46,192 nucleotides of DNA, from contig JANPAS010000047.1 in the NCBI GenBank assembly GCA_031430035.1, positions 1 through 46,192 of the forward strand. Reading direction: 5' to 3'. The translations under genes were made by a program, and so were the position numbers. Source of the DNA: JASGCK01 sp031430035 (GTDB lineage: Bacteria > Pseudomonadota > Gammaproteobacteria > Burkholderiales > Burkholderiaceae_C). Position 1 is the first letter of the stretch; the number at the start of each line of letters is the position of its first letter. Below are positions 43,198 to 46,192 of the stretch, piece after piece. The notes beneath the pieces are model-generated. The model was not told the DNA's origin. It ran no database searches and worked only from the letters and a program-made list of their open reading frames with translations.

Positions 43198-44058
43198 GTT
43201 TGTCTCAGGATGCTTCAGCCCACAAGCCACAGTAGCCTGCAAATATCCCAGCTTCGAGCCGCAGTCGTAGCGCGTACCCGTAAACCGATTCGCAATCACG
43301 GGTTTGTCTTTCAGCATCGCTGCAATCGCATCAGTCAACTGCAATTCACCGCCTGCACCAGGTTTGATGTTCTCGATGTAGCCAAAAATCTCTGGCGCCA
43401 AAATGTAACGCCCCACCACCGCCAGCGTACTCGGTGCTACCTCTGGTTTCGGTTTCTCCACAATACCTGTAACGGTTTCATTTAAGGCATCCAATGCAAT
43501 GGTGGACACGATGCCATAGCTGGCCGTTTGGCTACGCTCCACGTTTTGTACAGCCAACACACTGGCGCCGCTGTGGGCGTGGTGCGAGCGCACCATTTCT
43601 TGGAGGGCACCCTCCCCACCCGCCTTAGGGTCAATAAAGTCATCTGGAAGGATCACGGCAAACGGTTCGTTGCCAACTAGCGCCTTTGCCATCAATACGG
43701 CATGGCCCAGCCCAAGCGGCTCGGATTGGCGCGTATAACTAAAGCTGATACCCGCAGGAGACGTGCCGCGTGCAATCGCCAACAGCTCATGTTTTCCACG
43801 TGCTTCCAGCTCCGTCTCAAGCTCGTAAGCTTTGTCAAAATGATCTTCAATACTGCGCTTGGTACGCCCCGTCACAAAGATGATGTCCGTAATGCCTGCG
43901 GCAATCGCCTCCTCCACCGCGTATTGAATCAGTGGCTTGTCCACGATAGGCAACATCTCTTTGGCAATCGCTTTAGTTGCAGGTAAAAAGCGGCTACCCA
44001 ATCCAGCAACAGGGAAAACGGCTTTACGAATAGGCTGTAGTGTGGGTTGAGTGGTCAT
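43144..44058 (-). CDS. galU: UTP--glucose-1-phosphate uridylyltransferase
   Basis: A 304-residue enzyme making UDP-glucose. The N-terminus RKAVFPVAGLGSRFLPATKAIAKEMLPIVDKPLIQYAVEEAI and later VILPDDFID, VEKPKPEVAPS, GRYILAPEIF and GGELQLTDAI are diagnostic. UDP-glucose would feed LPS and exopolysaccharide and is the usual donor of the nearby NGT. The start overlaps the patatin gene stop by 4 bases. Its final ~18 codons lie over the end of the convergent GT10-like gene, an unusually long overlap; the last residues (SEFLKNNLLNVIQP) seem to extend past the normal family end. Confidence 0.96.
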   Translation of the reverse strand: MTTQPTLQPIRKAVFPVAGLGSRFLPATKAIAKEMLPIVDKPLIQYAVEEAIAAGITDIIFVTGRTKRSIEDHFDKAYELETELEARGKHELLAIARGTSPAGISFSYTRQSEPLGLGHAVLMAKALVGNEPFAVILPDDFIDPKAGGEGALQEMVRSHHAHSGASVLAVQNVERSQTASYGIVSTIALDALNETVTGIVEKPKPEVAPSTLAVVGRYILAPEIFGYIENIKPGAGGELQLTDAIAAMLKDKPVIANRFTGTRYDCGSKLGYLQATVACGLKHPETNLSFSEFLKNNLLNVIQP

Positions 44059-45161
44059 AAAGATTGAATGATGCGGTGGTCTTGATTATCCAAGTAATCT
44101 TTGAACTCTTGCACCAGTTGCTCACTTTGGCTCACAGCCTCACTCCACGCTCGCACGCGACCCGCAAAATCGTCCGCATAGATATGAAAATCTTGCCGAT
44201 CAGGGATTTTCCCATTGGGCAATTCTCGGGCCCACTCTGCAGTTGGCGCCAGCACCACAACGTTATCTAAAAACGCCGTGCTTTTGTGTCGCCATTTGAG
44301 TGCCTTGTCCAACCACCCTGCAATCAAGTGCTGTTGGAAATGCGGCACCAGCACGATCTCATCATCCCGCAGCTTGCCAGCGTAGTTCATATGGCAGTGA
44401 TAGTCCGTGAGTCCACCGTCCCAATAGGAGCCAGGCGGCGCACCCGCCACATCATTCACCGCATTCAAAACAAATGGAATGGAGCACGATGCCTGCAAAA
44501 TTCCGTAAAAATTGGACTCGCCGAGCTTTAACTGCCGCGTCGCGTAATCATTGCTCGCAAAAGGCAACTCGTTATGGTTGCTAAAAACCACGCGCTCCAT
44601 AAATGCCCCCATTGCTGAGCGATTCACTAAGTTTGCAAAAAAAGCCCCTGCAAAGCCAAGCACCGTGCGGGTTTGCAAACGTTTGCTTGGATGCGTTTGC
44701 TTTAAAAATCCACGGCCACGCGACGTGATGATGTGCAAGTTGTAGCGTGGGTGATTGAGAACCTCGTGCAGGTGATTTTCAAAAAATGAAACGAGCGCCT
44801 TTGAAAACTCCGCACTCACAAACTCGCTACTGGGCATGACCCGTTTGCCGCGCTTGTTATAGGTTGGTTCGTAGTCCTGCGCGATGTAGTCACGCGTGAG
44901 GCGGTCAAACCCCGCTTCGCAATCATCCATGCAAGCCGTTGCCATACGCCACGCGCCAATGGATGCTCCCAGCAAGTCAACTGGCTGACTAGACGTTTTG
45001 AGCCATTCGCCAAAGATGAATTTATCTAAGCCCAAGAGCAGCAAGCCTTTGGGGCCACCTGCCGCACCTGCCACCACGCGGATATCTTTGGCCTGCAAGC
45101 CGTTTTTGGTGATGTGCGCCTTGGCTTTTTTCCCTGCGTAGATGGCGAGTGCTTGTGTCAT
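44055..45161 (-). CDS. Patatin-like phospholipase
   Basis: A 368-residue alpha/beta lipase-like protein. The oxyanion loop is VVAGAAGGPKGLLLLG, the nucleophile elbow is LLGASIGAWR (Gly-x-Ser-x-Gly, about residue 66-70), and the catalytic aspartate lies in YWDGGLTDYH, giving the Ser-Asp dyad of patatins. No signal peptide or membrane helix is visible, so the location is cytoplasmic or peripheral. It likely hydrolyses acyl esters of phospholipids. It starts 7 bases after tex ends and overlaps galU by 4 bases. Its link to these neighbours is unclear. Confidence 0.87.
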   Translation of the reverse strand: MTQALAIYAGKKAKAHITKNGLQAKDIRVVAGAAGGPKGLLLLGLDKFIFGEWLKTSSQPVDLLGASIGAWRMATACMDDCEAGFDRLTRDYIAQDYEPTYNKRGKRVMPSSEFVSAEFSKALVSFFENHLHEVLNHPRYNLHIITSRGRGFLKQTHPSKRLQTRTVLGFAGAFFANLVNRSAMGAFMERVVFSNHNELPFASNDYATRQLKLGESNFYGILQASCSIPFVLNAVNDVAGAPPGSYWDGGLTDYHCHMNYAGKLRDDEIVLVPHFQQHLIAGWLDKALKWRHKSTAFLDNVVVLAPTAEWARELPNGKIPDRQDFHIYADDFAGRVRAWSEAVSQSEQLVQEFKDYLDNQDHRIIQSL

Positions 45162-45168
45162 GTCGCGT

Positions 45169-46192
45169 TTATTTTTTTAACTTAGCAAATGCCGACATCA
45201 TGGCATTTGGCGCAGCAGGCTCGGAGGATTTCATCAATCGAGGATTAAATCTCTCGCCGGCTCGTGCGCCGCCTCCAAGTCCTGCACTGCTAGAAGCCTT
45301 GCCAGTCGTGGCATCCAATCGCATCGACAGTCCAATGCGCTTACGTGCCACATCAATTTCCATGACCTTGACGCTCACGATATCGCCCGTCTTGACCACC
45401 TCACGCGCATCAGACACAAACCTTGCGGCCATTTGGCTGACATGCACCAGCCCATCTTGATGCACGCCCAAATCAATGAACGCGCCAAACTGCGCGACGT
45501 TGCTAACTGTGCCCTCCAAGATCATGCCCTCGCGCAAATCGGAAATCTCATTCACGCCGTCCGTCAGCTTGGCCACTTTGAAGTCTGGCCGTGGGTCACG
45601 CGCATCACCCAGCAATTTTTCAAACGTGATCTTGGATGCATCCAGCATCGCTTGCATCTTGTCATAAGACTCGGGGTGAACACTGGTCCTGTCCAGCATG
45701 TTGTCGCCGTCTCTAATGCGCAAAAACCCAGCGCATTGCTCAAACGCTTTTGCGCCAAGACTCGGCACTTTCAAGAGTTGCTGGCGATTCGTAAACGCGC
45801 CATTGGCATCTCGCCAAGCCACAACCTGCTTGGCCTGCGAGGCAGAAAGGCCTGAAACCCTTGTCAGCAGCGGCACGCTGGCCATATTCAAATCTACGCC
45901 CACACCGTTCACGCAGTCTTCCACCACGGCGTCCAGCGCCTTGGCTAAATCGCCTTGGTTTAAATCGTGCTGATATTGCCCCACGCCAATGCTTTTCGGG
46001 TCAATCTTCACCAGTTCAGCCAGCGGATCTTGCAAGCGCCGCGCAATGCTGACCGCGCCGCGAATGCTCACATCAATATCGGGCATCTCAGCGCTGGCGT
46101 ACTCGCTCGCGCTATAGACCGACGCACCCGCTTCGCTCACCACAATCTTTTGCATGTGCACGTTGTTGAGCTTGAACTTGGCAATCAGTTCA
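45169..46192 (-). CDS. tex: Transcription accessory protein Tex (C-terminal ~340 residues)
   Basis: The gene continues beyond the right edge, so the N-terminal half is missing. The visible part has the YqgF-like domain tail (VVSEAGASVYSASEYASAEMPD, SIRGAVSIARRLQDPLAELVKIDPKSIGVGQYQHD), then a helix-hairpin-helix pair (TRVSGLSASQAKQVVAWRDANGAF and LLKVPSLGAKAFEQCAGFLRI), then an S1 RNA-binding domain (LREGMILEGTVSNVAQFGAFIDLGVHQDGLVHVSQM). A flexible Gly/Ser/Ala tail ends it. Tex (E. coli YhgF) binds nucleic acids and affects transcription; the precise role is unsettled. Confidence 0.96.
   Translation of the reverse strand, partial: ELIAKFKLNNVHMQKIVVSEAGASVYSASEYASAEMPDIDVSIRGAVSIARRLQDPLAELVKIDPKSIGVGQYQHDLNQGDLAKALDAVVEDCVNGVGVDLNMASVPLLTRVSGLSASQAKQVVAWRDANGAFTNRQQLLKVPSLGAKAFEQCAGFLRIRDGDNMLDRTSVHPESYDKMQAMLDASKITFEKLLGDARDPRPDFKVAKLTDGVNEISDLREGMILEGTVSNVAQFGAFIDLGVHQDGLVHVSQMAARFVSDAREVVKTGDIVSVKVMEIDVARKRIGLSMRLDATTGKASSSAGLGGGARAGERFNPRLMKSSEPAAPNAMMSAFAKLKK

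Overview
The window looks like a chromosomal segment of a betaproteobacterium, most likely order Burkholderiales. This rests on the gene families (propionyl-CoA carboxylase/methylmalonyl-CoA mutase operon, TolB-Pal-CpoB, MsbA, LptFG, YgfZ, Tex) and on dense packing with many 4-base start/stop overlaps. I cannot name the genus. Almost all of it is ordinary core genome. There is no phage, IS element, CRISPR array, rRNA or replication origin, and no gene-free stretch longer than 300 bases. The longest gap is 156 bases (41489-41644).

Region 1 (1-5973, minus strand) is a propionate operon: methylmalonyl-CoA mutase, an Mrr-type nuclease, the mutase chaperone MeaB, and the propionyl-CoA carboxylase beta and (partial) alpha subunits. 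A divergent GntR/FCD regulator (6044) shares a 70-base intergenic region holding a palindrome, and is followed by aat and an IclR regulator.

Region 2 (8175-14729, minus strand) carries a PBP7-type peptidase and a tRNA-Lys(UUU) with an intrinsic terminator. Behind these lies a chain of glycosyltransferase, tolB, pal, cpoB, a YeeE-type thiosulfate transporter and tcdA.

Region 3 (14754-20766) is lipopolysaccharide biology: msbA, an OafA-like acyltransferase, an O-antigen ligase-like protein and a heptosyltransferase-like GT9. A large Orn/Lys/Arg decarboxylase follows. Region 4 (23138-28566, plus strand) is nfeD, qmcA, a GT39 ArnT-like transferase, lptF, lptG and cbiX, most with touching or overlapping ends. 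Region 5 (28550-32764, minus strand) is mltG, tmk, holB, tatD and a periplasmic ankyrin protein. Around 33-35 kb lie ygfZ, a thioesterase-acetyltransferase fusion and an iron-type alcohol dehydrogenase.

Region 6 (35720-43197, plus strand) is the most distinctive part. It holds an HMW1C/NGT-like GT41 cytoplasmic protein N-glycosyltransferase, an FkbM methyltransferase, the three CDP-glucose enzymes rfbF-rfbG-rfbH, a GT-A glycosyltransferase and a GT10 (fucosyltransferase)-like protein. It abuts galU, which makes UDP-glucose, the usual NGT donor. No flippase, polymerase or oligosaccharyltransferase is present in the window. The set could be a cytoplasmic protein-glycosylation cassette that builds an unusual deoxysugar-containing glycan on asparagine. 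That is inference; no acceptor protein is in the window. Region 7 (43144-46192, minus strand) is tex (partial), a patatin-like lipase and galU.
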